Below are positions 37,072 through 46,246 of a stretch of 64,000 bases of DNA, piece after piece (positions within the stretch are counted from its first letter, which is position 1; every line of letters starts with the position of its first letter). The translations under genes and the position numbers were made by a program. The stretch covers positions 1-64,000 of the forward strand of contig NZ_JAGGPR010000015.1 in NCBI RefSeq assembly GCF_018613695.1. Direction: 5' to 3'. Below the pieces are notes generated by a model. That model saw only the letters and a program-made list of their open reading frames with translations, did no database searches and was not told where the DNA came from. This DNA is from Arthrobacter sp. ISL-95. GTDB taxonomy: Bacteria > Actinomycetota > Actinomycetes > Actinomycetales > Micrococcaceae.

Positions 37072-38021
37072 CGCCCAACACGCTCCAAAGCCTCCCACAG
37101 CTCCTCCGGCACGGGTGCCTCCATGCGGGCCGCGTTGGTGACCACCTGTTCAGGAGAAGTCGCCCCGGCTGTCACATTCACCACGGCCGGGTGCCGCAAC
37201 GGGAACTGGAGCGCCGCCGTCGGAAGTTCCACGCCGAAATCGCGGCAGACGCCTGCGAGCGCACGTGCCCGTTCCAGCACCTCCGGCGGAGCCTGATCGT
37301 AGTTGTAATGGGCGTCCTCGGGGACGTCGGGCCGGGCCAGGAGGCCGGAGTTGTAGGCGCCCACACTGACGACGCCGGTGCTGCGCTCCACACAGCGTTG
37401 AAGCAGCGGGACGCCGGGCTGCTCAAGCAGGGTGTAGCGGCCGGCGAGCATCACGAGGTCGAGATCGGCGGCTTCGACGCATTCCAAGGCCGCCTCGGCG
37501 GAGTTGATGCCCACGCCGATCGCCCGGATCACTCCTTCGGAGCGCAGCTTCTCCAAGGCGGGGAGGCCTTGGGAGATTCCGGCCTGAAGATCGTGGACGT
37601 CGGGATCGTGCAGGTATGCGATGTCCACGTGGTCCAGGCCTAGCCGATCCAAGGAGTCCTCGATGCTGCGCCGGATGCCTTTTTCGGAGAAGTCCCACAC
37701 ACGCCGTGTTGCGGCAGGGACGTCGAACCCTTCGGGATCCTGGCCACCACTGGCGTTGGGCTCCAAGAGCCGGCCGACTTTGGTGGAGATAAGGAATTCG
37801 TCGCGGGGTTTGTCCCGGAGAACGGCCCCCAATCTCTGCTCGGACAGGCCGAGGCCGTAGTGGGGTGCGGTGTCGAAGTAGCGTATGCCGGCGTCCCAAG
37901 CTGCCAGGACAGTTGCGAGCGCTTCTCCGTCGGGGATGGCCCGGTAGAGGTTTCCGATGCCCGCCCCGCCGAAACCGAGTTTGCCCAATTCGCCCAGTTC
38001 GCCAAGGTCAGGTGAGTTCAT
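37068..38021 (-). CDS. Aldo/keto reductase, probable L-fucose dehydrogenase
   Basis: The 317-residue AKR-fold enzyme has the catalytic residues in FDTAPHYGLGLSEQRLG (Asp, Tyr), STKVGR (Lys) and AYLHDPDVH (His). It resembles the D-threo-aldose/L-fucose 1-dehydrogenase group that oxidises L-fucose to its lactone. The ATG at 38021 overlaps the mutarotase stop by four bases; an upstream ATG at 38033 is possible. Its place between mutarotase and lactonase fits this step. Confidence 0.85.
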   Translation of the reverse strand: MNSPDLGELGELGKLGFGGAGIGNLYRAIPDGEALATVLAAWDAGIRYFDTAPHYGLGLSEQRLGAVLRDKPRDEFLISTKVGRLLEPNASGGQDPEGFDVPAATRRVWDFSEKGIRRSIEDSLDRLGLDHVDIAYLHDPDVHDLQAGISQGLPALEKLRSEGVIRAIGVGINSAEAALECVEAADLDLVMLAGRYTLLEQPGVPLLQRCVERSTGVVSVGAYNSGLLARPDVPEDAHYNYDQAPPEVLERARALAGVCRDFGVELPTAALQFPLRHPAVVNVTAGATSPEQVVTNAARMEAPVPEELWEALERVGR

Positions 38022-38332
38022 GGCAGTTCCCATACTCTCTGGATACCCGCATCCTCCCCTGAGTAATCGTCCTTGACCTCCAAAAGTTCAGCCATTCGGG
38101 CTTGCCACGGCACGTTGGCCGGATGGTGGGCGAGGGCGTGGCGCATCACTTGGTAGTTTTCCACGTCCACCACGTGGAACAGCTCGAGTCCGCTGCGCCA
38201 GATGCGCCAGTTCTTCACGCCGGCTTCCTTGAGCGCTGATACCAGCTCAGGGGGAATGTTGGCGTGGGCGTCAGCGTACTCATCCTCCGTTCCTGCCTTG
38301 AGGCGGGTGTGGAGGGCGATGCTTTCAGTCAC
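38018..38332 (-). CDS. L-rhamnose/L-fucose mutarotase
   Basis: The 104-residue protein of the RhaM/DUF718 family (ALHTRLKAGTEDEYADAHAN, GVKNWRIWRSGLELFHVVDV) converts sugar anomers. In this operon it would supply the L-fucose anomer used by the dehydrogenase after fucosidase action. The GTG at 38332 overlaps the fucosidase end by eight bases. The active histidine is in the DAHANIP and LFHV segments. Confidence 0.85.
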   Translation of the reverse strand: MTESIALHTRLKAGTEDEYADAHANIPPELVSALKEAGVKNWRIWRSGLELFHVVDVENYQVMRHALAHHPANVPWQARMAELLEVKDDYSGEDAGIQRVWELP

Positions 38333-39614
38333 GGGCCGACTCCTTGAGATAGAGCTCCAGGACGGGAACCGCCACATCCGGCCGTTGAACAGGTAGTTTC
38401 ACGGTGAGGGTTCCTGGCGGCTGGCCTCCGGGGATGGTGTTGAAGGCTTCCTGGTCCGGGTCTACTTCTTTGAGGAATACCTCGGATGCGTCGTTGAGGA
38501 GTTGGGCGTACTCCACTTTCCCTGCGAGCCCCGGGAGGTGGATGTACTCGAAGGGCCAAGCGAACAGGTGTACGTAGAGCCGGTTTCCGCGCTGGGTGTA
38601 GCGGGCATCCGTCGGAGCGGTGAACTGTGCGGGACCGGCTCCGTAGATGGAGCGGGAATGCAGTTTCATCCACTGGCCGATTCCCTGCAGGGAGGCCAGG
38701 GCACGCGGATCGATGCTCCCGCGTCCTGTTGGGCCTATGTTGAGCAGCAGGTTCCCGCCGTTGGATACCCCGTCCACCAGCATGCGGATGAGCAGGTCCA
38801 CGGACTTGTAGTTGAGGTTGTCGCGGTGGTAGCCCCAGCTCCCGTTCAGCGTTTGGCAGGCCTCCCAGGTGACCGCTTGGCCGTGGAGCATCATGGGCTC
38901 AGTGGGCTGGTACTGCTCAGGTGTGACCACATCGCCCGGGATACCCAGGCGATCATTAACCACGATCCCTGGTTGAAGTTCCCGTACCATCGCCAACAGT
39001 CTTTCGGAGTCCCAGTCATCGGCGCCCTTGCCGCCCCAAAATTCACCGATTTTGGTGTCGGCGTAGGAGAAGTCGAAGAACAGGTAGTCGATGGTTCCGT
39101 AGTTGCTCAGGAGTTCACGCACCTGACCGTGCAGGTACTCGCGGTAGCGCCCCATATCGCGTCCGGCATTCAAGATTTCGACGTCGGCGGCGTTGCGTTG
39201 CGGATGTACCCCGTCAACGGTGAAGTCCGGGTGGTGCCAGTCGATCAGAGAGTGATAGAAGCCCACCTTGAGCCCTTCGGCGCGGAGGGCCTCCACATAC
39301 GGCGCGATGAGATCCCGGCCGGCTGGTGTGTTGGTGGCTTTGTAGTCCGTCAGCGCGGAATCCCAGAGGCAGAAGCCGTCGTGGTGCTTGGTGGTGAGGA
39401 CCACGTACTTCATGCCGGCGTCCCGTGCAGCGCGCGCCCATTCACGCGGATCGTAGAGGTCCGGGTCAAAGCGTTGGAAGTACTTGGAGTACTCCTCCAC
39501 GGTGATTTCTTCCTGGTTCATCACCCATTCGTGCCGGGCAGGCAGGGCATAGATGCCCCAGTGAACGAACATCCCAAGCCGTGCTTCTTCAAACCATGGT
39601 GCGTGCTGAATCAC
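38325..39614 (-). CDS. Alpha-L-fucosidase (GH29)
   Basis: It releases L-fucose from fucosylated glycans. The 429-residue protein has the GH29 barrel: [50 protein letters not shown] and the nucleophile aspartate in [23 protein letters not shown] closes the barrel, and a small beta-sandwich domain follows. No signal peptide is visible, so it probably acts inside the cell on imported oligosaccharides. It follows the dehydratase with a four-base overlap. Confidence 0.92.
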   Translation of the reverse strand: MIQHAPWFEEARLGMFVHWGIYALPARHEWVMNQEEITVEEYSKYFQRFDPDLYDPREWARAARDAGMKYVVLTTKHHDGFCLWDSALTDYKATNTPAGRDLIAPYVEALRAEGLKVGFYHSLIDWHHPDFTVDGVHPQRNAADVEILNAGRDMGRYREYLHGQVRELLSNYGTIDYLFFDFSYADTKIGEFWGGKGADDWDSERLLAMVRELQPGIVVNDRLGIPGDVVTPEQYQPTEPMMLHGQAVTWEACQTLNGSWGYHRDNLNYKSVDLLIRMLVDGVSNGGNLLLNIGPTGRGSIDPRALASLQGIGQWMKLHSRSIYGAGPAQFTAPTDARYTQRGNRLYVHLFAWPFEYIHLPGLAGKVEYAQLLNDASEVFLKEVDPDQEAFNTIPGGQPPGTLTVKLPVQRPDVAVPVLELYLKESARD

Positions 39615-40915
39615 AGGGATTCCTTCCAGACGGGGCCGTTGGGAAAGACATACGCGGCCAGTGTTTCACGGAGCATTTCGTTTCCAGCGCCAGGATTCGA
39701 CGGCGGCCAGTACGCGCCGTCGTGGACGTCCACGGGAGTGATGAAGTGCTCATGGAGGTGGTCCACGAACTCTATGGTCCTGTTCTCCTTTGTCCCGGAC
39801 ACGGCAATGTAATCGAACATGGACAGGTGCTGCACGGCCTCACAGAGGCCTACCCCGCCGGCATGCGGACAAACTCTCACCCCGAACTTGGCAGCGAGAA
39901 GAAGGATCGCGATGTTCTCGTTCACCCCCGCCACCCGGGCTGCGTCTATCTGCAGGACCTGAAGCGAACCCGCCTGAAGCATCTGTTTGAACACCACCCG
40001 GTTCTGCACGTGTTCGCCAGTGGCCACGGGAATCGGGGCTACCCCACGGGCAATGGCGGCGTGACCCAGGATGTCGTCCGGGCTGGTGGGCTCCTCGATC
40101 CAGGCGATGTCATAGGGAGCAAGGTGGGCCATCCAGTCGATGGCCTCCTGCACGTCCCAGCGCTGATTGGCATCAACGGCGATCTTGATAGCGGGACCAA
40201 CAGCAGCGCGCGCAGCCCTCACGCGGCGGATGTCGTCTTCCAACGAGGCGCCAACTTTTAGCTTGATCTGGGCAAATCCGTCAGCCACGGCTTCCTTGGC
40301 CAGCCGCGTCAGTTTCTCGTCGCTGTAACCCAGCCAGCCCGGCGTCGTGGTGTACGCGGGGTAACCCTCAACGCGAAGCACAGCTTTGCGGGCTTCCCGT
40401 CCCGGTTCGGCGGCGCGAAGAATGTCCAGGGCTTCGTCGGGAGTAAGGGCGTCCGTGAGATACCGGAAGTCCACAAGTGCCACGAGCTCTTCGGGGCTCA
40501 TGCCGGCGAGCAACTCCCACAGCGGCAGCCCCGTGCGTTTGGCCTTCAGGTCCCACAGCGCATTGATGACCGCACCTATTGCCATGTGCATGACGCCCTT
40601 CTCGGGCCCCAGCCACCTGAGTTGGGAATCGTGTGCCAGCAGCTTCCAGGTGGCGCCCATATCTGCGAGCAGCGCCTCAACATCAGCGCCAAGGATGTGA
40701 TCCCGCAGGGCGTTGATCGCCGCCGTTTCCACCTCGTTGCCCCGCCCAATGGTGAAAACGAACCCGTGGCCTTCATGCCCATCCCCGGCGTCCGTGCGGA
40801 TGATCAAGTACGCCGCTGAATAGTCCGGGTCCGGGTTCATGGCGTCGGAACCGTCCAGTTCCATGGATGTGGGGAAACGGATATCAAACGTTTCCAATGC
40901 GGTGATGATGCTCAT
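39611..40915 (-). CDS. L-fuconate dehydratase (enolase superfamily)
   Basis: It dehydrates L-fuconate to 2-keto-3-deoxy-L-fuconate. The 434-residue protein has the enolase-superfamily acid/base residues: KLKVGAS (Lys), [10 protein letters not shown] (Asp metal ligand), AWIEEPT and ATGEH (Glu ligands), and CPHAGGVGL (His). The N-terminal [20 protein letters not shown] segment is a hallmark of the fuconate dehydratase subgroup. It is the first gene of the leftward operon. Confidence 0.93.
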   Translation of the reverse strand: MSIITALETFDIRFPTSMELDGSDAMNPDPDYSAAYLIIRTDAGDGHEGHGFVFTIGRGNEVETAAINALRDHILGADVEALLADMGATWKLLAHDSQLRWLGPEKGVMHMAIGAVINALWDLKAKRTGLPLWELLAGMSPEELVALVDFRYLTDALTPDEALDILRAAEPGREARKAVLRVEGYPAYTTTPGWLGYSDEKLTRLAKEAVADGFAQIKLKVGASLEDDIRRVRAARAAVGPAIKIAVDANQRWDVQEAIDWMAHLAPYDIAWIEEPTSPDDILGHAAIARGVAPIPVATGEHVQNRVVFKQMLQAGSLQVLQIDAARVAGVNENIAILLLAAKFGVRVCPHAGGVGLCEAVQHLSMFDYIAVSGTKENRTIEFVDHLHEHFITPVDVHDGAYWPPSNPGAGNEMLRETLAAYVFPNGPVWKESL

Positions 40916-41056
40916 GCGGCTCCTGGGGTGCGTCGCTATTCTTCACCCGACACTAAACATCCGATGTCTACCTTGTCAATGGGTCACATTTCCGTATTAT
41001 GGGTGGAAACACCACACTAGAGCTCGGATGTTAGTCCCGAACGCACGGAGGAAGCC
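40916..41056. promoter_or_regulatory. Divergent promoter region of the fucose genes with two operator-like sites
   Basis: ACATCCGATGT at 40957-40967 is a perfect 5-1-5 palindrome. AGCTCGGATGT at 41021-41031 is a second, 9-of-11 copy. Between them TTGTCA (40973-40978) and TATTAT (40995-41000), 16 bases apart, form a rightward promoter for the diketo-acid hydrolase gene. The sites flank it and could let the FadR-type regulator at 35534 control both directions. Confidence 0.6.
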
Positions 41057-41977
41057 ATGACCTTGAAATTCGCCAGGCTGGGTACGGCCGGAAACGAACA
41101 ACCGGCCGTCATCGCCCAGGACGCCCACGGTGCTGAGAAGTACTTCAGCCTCACGGTCCTGACCCAAGACATCGACGGCGGTTTCCTCGCCTCGGACGGC
41201 ATCGAACGCACCCGCGATGCCCTGAACAAAGGGGAACTTCCCGAAATTTCGCCGGAAGGCCTCCGCATTGGCGCGCCCGTTGCCCGTCCGGGCGCCGTAG
41301 TCGCCATCGGCCTTAACTACACCGCACACGCAGCCGAATCCGGTGCGACGCCGCCCGAGGTTCCCGTGGTCTTCCTCAAGCCCACCAACACCATCGCCGG
41401 CCCGTTCGATGCCGCACCCATCCCGCCGTCGTCGGAAAAGTACGACTGGGAAGTGGAACTGGCAATCGTGATTGGGCAGGAAGCGTCATACCTTTCGACC
41501 CCAGAGGAAGCCGAAGGCTGCATCGCCGGCTACGCCGTAGCCAACGACCTCTCAGAGCGCGACTACCAGATTCCCGGCGCTGGAGCGCAGTGGACCAAGG
41601 GCAAGTCCCTTCCGGGCTCCACTCCCCTGGGCCCGTGGCTCGTACCGGCATCGGACGTTGACGCCGGAGGCCTTCGCCTCCAAACCTTGGTCAACGGCGA
41701 GGCCCGCCAGGATTCCACAACCTCGGACATGATCTTCGACCCCGCAACGATCGTCCACCACCTCAGCCAGTACATGGTCCTGGAACCGGGCGATGTCATC
41801 ATCACCGGCACCCCGGAGGGTGTGGCCCTATCCGGCCGTTTCCCCTTCATCCAGCCGGGCGATGTGGTGGAACTGGAAGTTGAAGGCCTCGGACGCCAGC
41901 GGCAGGAGTATTTCCGGGCGCAAGCCGGTTCACCAACACAGCCCGGGGCAGCGGCTCCCGTCAGCATCAACGCCTGA
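41057..41977 (+). CDS. Fumarylacetoacetate hydrolase-family, probable 2,4-diketo-3-deoxy-L-fuconate hydrolase
   Basis: It would cut the diketo acid to pyruvate and L-lactate, the last step of the oxidative fucose pathway. The 306-residue protein has the FAH fold: VAIGLNYTAHAAESG, the metal ligands in KYDWEVELAIVIG (two Glu) and YAVANDLSERDYQ (Asp), KSLPGSTPLGPW and ITGTPEGVALS. It starts after an AGGAGG-like site. A SDR follows after seven bases. Confidence 0.88.
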   Translation: MTLKFARLGTAGNEQPAVIAQDAHGAEKYFSLTVLTQDIDGGFLASDGIERTRDALNKGELPEISPEGLRIGAPVARPGAVVAIGLNYTAHAAESGATPPEVPVVFLKPTNTIAGPFDAAPIPPSSEKYDWEVELAIVIGQEASYLSTPEEAEGCIAGYAVANDLSERDYQIPGAGAQWTKGKSLPGSTPLGPWLVPASDVDAGGLRLQTLVNGEARQDSTTSDMIFDPATIVHHLSQYMVLEPGDVIITGTPEGVALSGRFPFIQPGDVVELEVEGLGRQRQEYFRAQAGSPTQPGAAAPVSINA

Positions 41978-41984
41978 GCCCGCC

Positions 41985-42749
41985 ATGGCAACCTCGGTGG
42001 GCAACGAGTTCCACGGCCTGACAGCACTCGTGACCGGGGGCGCCTCCGGAATCGGGGCAGCCATCGCGGACCGCCTCGTCGCCGGTGGTGCGCAGGTAGC
42101 CGTCCTGGACCTCGCACCGGAAACCAGCCCGCACTTTGGAGTGCAGTGCAACGTAGCCCATGACGCGTCGGTTCGTGCCGCCGTCGAGCACGTAGTGCAG
42201 AAGTTCGGTGGCCTGGACATCGTGATCAACAACGCCGGGATCGGCGCACAAGGTGATGTTTCAGCCAACGATGACGACGAATGGCTGCGCGTCCTCAACG
42301 TCAACGTGGTGGGCATCGCGCGCGTCAGCCGGGCAGCGCTGCCGTATCTGCGCGAATCCCCGGCGGCCGCGATCGTGAACACCTGTTCCATCGCGGCCAC
42401 CGCCGGGCTGCCCCAGCGTGCCCTGTACTCGGCGTCGAAGGGTGCCGTGTTGTCGCTGACACTCGCCATGGCAGCCGACCACGTCCGCGAGGGCATCCGC
42501 GTGAACTGCGTGAACCCCGGCACCGTAGACACCCCGTGGGTTGGCCGGTTGCTCGATTCAGCCACCAACCCCGCCGGCGAGCGCCAAGCCCTCAACGCCC
42601 GCCAGCCGCACGGCCGAATGGTGGACCCGGCTGAGGTGGCCGGCGCCGTCGCTTACCTGGCGAGCCCGCTGTCCGGTTCGACGTCGGGGACCTCACTGGC
42701 AGTCGACGGCGGGATGCAGGGCCTGCGGCTGCGGCCGGTTCAGCAGTGA
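41985..42749 (+). CDS. SDR-family dehydrogenase, probable 2-keto-3-deoxy-L-fuconate dehydrogenase
   Basis: The 254-residue short-chain dehydrogenase has NAD binding GGASGIGAA, NNAGIG, the catalytic Ser (NTCSIAA) and YxxxK (YSASKGA), and the CVNPGTVDTPW motif. In the pathway it oxidises 2-keto-3-deoxy-L-fuconate at C4. It is coupled to the hydrolase, and the pair is divergent from the upstream-acting genes. An L-fucose dehydrogenase role is possible but the aldo/keto reductase already covers that step. Confidence 0.87.
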   Translation: MATSVGNEFHGLTALVTGGASGIGAAIADRLVAGGAQVAVLDLAPETSPHFGVQCNVAHDASVRAAVEHVVQKFGGLDIVINNAGIGAQGDVSANDDDEWLRVLNVNVVGIARVSRAALPYLRESPAAAIVNTCSIAATAGLPQRALYSASKGAVLSLTLAMAADHVREGIRVNCVNPGTVDTPWVGRLLDSATNPAGERQALNARQPHGRMVDPAEVAGAVAYLASPLSGSTSGTSLAVDGGMQGLRLRPVQQ

Positions 42750-42853
42750 TTTCGTAACGCAACGGGCCCGCAACCTCCTGCAGCGGTGCTTCGCCTATGC
42801 TCAACTCCAAGAGATCAACGGCGACTCACTTAGCAGACTCAGGAGATACAGCC

Positions 42854-44167
42854 ATGAGCAACTGGCGCATCAGGGACTTCCACTCGTCCGATTTGGACGG
42901 CATCCTGCACCTCTGGGAGTCACTCAAGGCCGACGGTGTTGAGCCTGTTTACGCGCTGTCCGAGGTTCTGGCCTCCTGCGAAAAGGACCATGCCGTGGTG
43001 GCGGTGCAGGGCGAGCAGGTGGTGGGTGCCGCCGTCGGACGCGCCGCACACGACCAAGGCTGGATCGTCTTCCTGGCCACGCTCACGGAGTTCCGTGGCC
43101 GCGGCATCGGCACCTCGCTGCTGTCCGCCGTCGAGAATCGCATGGCCCCGCACGGGCTCAACAAACTCTCCGCACTCATGCCGGAAACGGAAACGCGAGT
43201 GGAAGCATTCCTTGGCCGCGGTTTCGTGGTGAAGAAGAACCTGCGCTACTTCGAGCGGACCATCCCCGTGCAGCGGCAGGAACTTGGCGCATTGGGGCTG
43301 CTGGGCGGGCGCATCCTTGCCCGCGACCTGTGGGAGAACGTGGCCGGCATGCGCCGCGAGAAGGAGCTGCTGGAACGTCGCCTGGTGCTCCCCTTGGCCG
43401 AGGCAGACCTCGCCGACGAATACGGTGTTGTTCCCCCACGCGCCGTGGTGCTGTTCGGCCCTCCCGGTACCGGCAAGACCACGTTCGCCAAGGCCATAGC
43501 CTCCCGCCTCGAGTGGCCGTTCGTGGAGGTCTTCCCGTCCCGCCTGGCCGCCGATCCCAAGGGCTTGGCGGGTGCGCTGCGCGAGACATTCCTGGAAATC
43601 GCCGAGCTGGAGCACGCCGTGGTGTTCATTGACGAAGTGGAAGAAATCGCATCGCAGCGCGCCGGTGATCCGCCGTCGCCGTTGCAGGGCGTCACCAACG
43701 AACTCCTCAAGATCATCCCGGCCTTCCGCGAACAACCCGGCCGCCTGCTGGTGTGTGCCACCAACTTCATCCGCGCCCTGGACACCGCGTTCCTGCGCCA
43801 CGGCCGGTTCGACTACGTCATTCCCATTGGCCTCCCTGACGTCCACGCCCGTGAAGCCATGTGGCAGCGATTCATCCCCGCAACCGTGGTGGATTCCGTT
43901 GACATCGCCCAGCTGGTGGAACGAACCGAGGGCTTCTCGCCTGCCGACATCGAGTTCGCCGCACGAAGCGCCTCCCAGCGCGCTTTGGAAAAAGCCGTGT
44001 ACGACGACGATGCTGCTTCGGGCGGTTCAGCCGGCGTTGCGTCCAACGGGCGTAAGGGGCCGGTCACCCAGGACTACCTCGACGCGATTGGGGATACCCG
44101 GACCACTGTCAGTCCCGAGGTGCATCAGGATTTCCTGGAGGACATCGACGCCCTGGGGCGCGTGTAG
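42854..44167 (+). CDS. GNAT acetyltransferase fused to AAA+ ATPase
   Basis: The 437-residue protein joins two domains not usually seen together. Residues 1-135 are a GNAT fold with the acetyl-CoA motif EFRGRGIGTSLL (79-90). From about 165 a classic AAA+ ATPase follows, with Walker A GPPGTGKTT (202-210), Walker B VVFIDEVEE (256-264), sensor CATN (301-304), arginine finger RHGRFD (315-320) and the helical lid (FSPADIEFAARSASQRALEKA). The ATG at 42854 has an AGGAGA site. The AAA part is closest to FtsH/Cdc48-type remodelers; no protease domain follows. Partner and substrate are unknown. It stands alone. Confidence 0.85.
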   Translation: MSNWRIRDFHSSDLDGILHLWESLKADGVEPVYALSEVLASCEKDHAVVAVQGEQVVGAAVGRAAHDQGWIVFLATLTEFRGRGIGTSLLSAVENRMAPHGLNKLSALMPETETRVEAFLGRGFVVKKNLRYFERTIPVQRQELGALGLLGGRILARDLWENVAGMRREKELLERRLVLPLAEADLADEYGVVPPRAVVLFGPPGTGKTTFAKAIASRLEWPFVEVFPSRLAADPKGLAGALRETFLEIAELEHAVVFIDEVEEIASQRAGDPPSPLQGVTNELLKIIPAFREQPGRLLVCATNFIRALDTAFLRHGRFDYVIPIGLPDVHAREAMWQRFIPATVVDSVDIAQLVERTEGFSPADIEFAARSASQRALEKAVYDDDAASGGSAGVASNGRKGPVTQDYLDAIGDTRTTVSPEVHQDFLEDIDALGRV

Positions 44168-44284
44168 GTTCGGCTTCCCGCGAGTTCGTGGGAATGCTTC
44201 GGGGTTCGCTGGAACCTTCCGGGTGGTCTCGACGCATTCCCGTGCTCTCGGCGCGGAGGCAGTGGCACCGGTAATCTTTGAGCC
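44168..44284. repeat. Short intergenic repeat related to 26160-26250
   Basis: GTTCGCTGGAAC followed by TCCGG, TCTCGACG, TTCCC and CTCTCGG at 44205-44262 matches, with one gap of about 20 bases, the order of words in the intergenic repeat near 26172-26243. No gene is present. It sits just before ltrA. Confidence 0.45.
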
Positions 44285-45529
44285 ATGTCCTCGAATCCCC
44301 TTCGCCATGCGCTGTCGCGCATGGGCGGCCGCGATCCCCACGAACAGCACCGCACAGCAACTCCGCTGGAGCTCTTCTTCGACCTGACCTTCGTCATCGC
44401 CTTCGGTGTGGCCGGCAACCAGTTCGCCCATGCCGTGGCGGAGGCACATTTCTGGCCGGGGCTCCTCGCATTCTCGTTCGCCATGTTTGCCGTGATCTGG
44501 GCGTGGATCAACTTCACCTGGTTCGCCAGCGCCTACGACACCGATGACTGGGTGTTCCGTGTTGTCACCATGGTGCAGATGGTGGGTGTGCTCATCCTGG
44601 CTATGGGCATCGAGCCGGTGTTCCACTCCATCATCGAGGGCAAGCACGTGGACAACTTCACCATGGTGCTCGGCTACATCGTCATGAGGGTGGCCCTGAT
44701 CTTCCAGTGGCTTCGCGCCGCGCGACAGGATCCCGACCGCCGGGAAACCTGTTTGCGCTATGCGAAGTACGTGGCGATCGTGCAGATCGGCTGGGTTGTT
44801 GTGCTGCTGGTGGATGCGAGCGTCCTTACCACTTTCCTCATGGCGGCTCCGCTGTTCATCATGGAGATGGCGGCACCCTACTTCGCTGAACGGAACATCC
44901 GCACCCCGTGGCATGCTCATCACATCGCTGAAAGGTACGGCCTTCTGGCCATCATCGCCTTGGGAGAATGTTTGATTGGTGCCATTGAAACCCTGCGAGC
45001 CATCGTGGCTACCCACCAGTGGTCCATGGACGCCGCTTTGGTTGGATTGAGCGGCACCGGGCTCGCCTTTGCCATGTGGTGGATCTACTTCATCCTGCCC
45101 GCAGGCCCGGCCCTCCACGTCCAGCGGCATCGTTCATGGCTGTTTGGCTACGGGCACATGCCTGTCTTTGCAGCCATTGCGGCCACAGGTGCGGGCCTGC
45201 ACGTTGCCGCGTATTTCATTGATCACGAAACACATATCCCGGCCGCTGCCGCCGTGGCATCCATCGCCATTCCGGTCATCCTGTTCAAAGCTTCCCTCAC
45301 CACCCTTTACTGCCTCATGCTGGGCCCCGATCGCGAGCTTCTCGTGAGCTCCACGCTGGTGGTCCTGGGCCTGGCGTCCAGCATTGCCCTGGCGGCGGCG
45401 GGTGCCTCCGTGCCGGTCTGCATGCTGGTCATGATGCTGGTCCTGGGCCTGTCCATCGCGTACGACGAACGACGCGGGCACAAGGGCAGGGCCGCGGCAC
45501 TCCGTCGGCTGGAAACGGCCGCAGGCTAA
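44285..45529 (+). CDS. Low-temperature-requirement A (LtrA) family membrane protein
   Basis: The 414-residue protein has about ten membrane segments. It carries the family N-terminal motif ATPLELFFDLTFVIAFGVAGN and HIAERYGLLAIIALGE. LtrA was first linked to growth in the cold in Listeria, but its biochemical role is unknown. The ATG at 44285 is followed by a short basic stretch before the first segment. A hairpin follows the gene. Confidence 0.9.
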   Translation: MSSNPLRHALSRMGGRDPHEQHRTATPLELFFDLTFVIAFGVAGNQFAHAVAEAHFWPGLLAFSFAMFAVIWAWINFTWFASAYDTDDWVFRVVTMVQMVGVLILAMGIEPVFHSIIEGKHVDNFTMVLGYIVMRVALIFQWLRAARQDPDRRETCLRYAKYVAIVQIGWVVVLLVDASVLTTFLMAAPLFIMEMAAPYFAERNIRTPWHAHHIAERYGLLAIIALGECLIGAIETLRAIVATHQWSMDAALVGLSGTGLAFAMWWIYFILPAGPALHVQRHRSWLFGYGHMPVFAAIAATGAGLHVAAYFIDHETHIPAAAAVASIAIPVILFKASLTTLYCLMLGPDRELLVSSTLVVLGLASSIALAAAGASVPVCMLVMMLVLGLSIAYDERRGHKGRAAALRRLETAAG

Positions 45530-45547
45530 CGCCGGGGCCAAAGAGCT

Positions 45548-45614
45548 CTCGTTGCGGGGCCTACTGTGCGCCCTGATTCCCGCTCCAGGCACGCAGAGCA
45601 GGCCCCACAACGAG
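45548..45614. terminator. Long hairpin shared with 24882-24944
   Basis: The left arm starts CTCGTTGCGGGGCCT and pairs with the right arm ending in CCCCACAACGAG, leaving an about 18-base loop. It sits between convergent genes (ltrA and the HD gene). Arm and loop layout match the hairpin at 24882, so both belong to one dispersed family. Confidence 0.7.
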
Positions 45615-45624
45615 GGGCGAAGGG

Positions 45625-46161
45625 CTACTCGGGCACGATTTCGTCCAGCTCCCCAAGCAGGTACGGGTTGATTCGCTCCAGGATCATCCGGACCTCTTCC
45701 CGGGGAACCGCCGTGTACAGCACAGGGCGGGCATCGGCATAGCGGGTTACCGGGGGCTTGTCCGGCCACTTTTCAGCTAGCGCTTTGACCCTCTCCGGCA
45801 AAGAATTGTGGGCATTGTCCGCGATCTTCACCAACGTTGCGTCGTGGTCCTCCGCAACGAAACGGATGCCGGCGTCGTAATCATCAGGATCGTCATGGAA
45901 ACGGCGGGTGACGCGCTCGATGATGTCTACCGCCCGCTCGGACACTCCCATTTCCAGCAGGGCTTGCCGGGTGATGGGCGTGTCTTCGGCGATGTCGTGA
46001 AGGTAGCCGGCGATCTGGATGTCTTCGTCGAAGTCCGCAAGGGCATCGCCCACAGCCAGAACGTGTTCCCGATACGGCCGTTTGAGCTTGTCCTTCTGCC
46101 GGTTGTGAGCCACCTCGGCCAAAACCTGGGCTGTCTCTACGGTAAAGCGTGGTTCGGTCAT
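45625..46161 (-). CDS. HD-domain phosphohydrolase
   Basis: The 178-residue protein has the HD metal site: YREHVLAVGD, GYLHDIAEDT and VKIADNAHNSLPERV. The layout resembles the (p)ppGpp hydrolase domain of RelA/SpoT or single-domain Mesh1-type enzymes, but shorter. The substrate may be a nucleotide phosphate. The ATG at 46161 was chosen over a frame reaching 46617, which runs into the SDR gene. Confidence 0.82.
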   Translation of the reverse strand: MTEPRFTVETAQVLAEVAHNRQKDKLKRPYREHVLAVGDALADFDEDIQIAGYLHDIAEDTPITRQALLEMGVSERAVDIIERVTRRFHDDPDDYDAGIRFVAEDHDATLVKIADNAHNSLPERVKALAEKWPDKPPVTRYADARPVLYTAVPREEVRMILERINPYLLGELDEIVPE

Positions 46162-46246
46162 GCTGGCCTCCGGCTTGAAGAGGGACCGGCGGGGATCGGT
46201 CCTCCCCTTCAGGCTATCCGCTGTGACGGGACCTGAAACACCGGCT

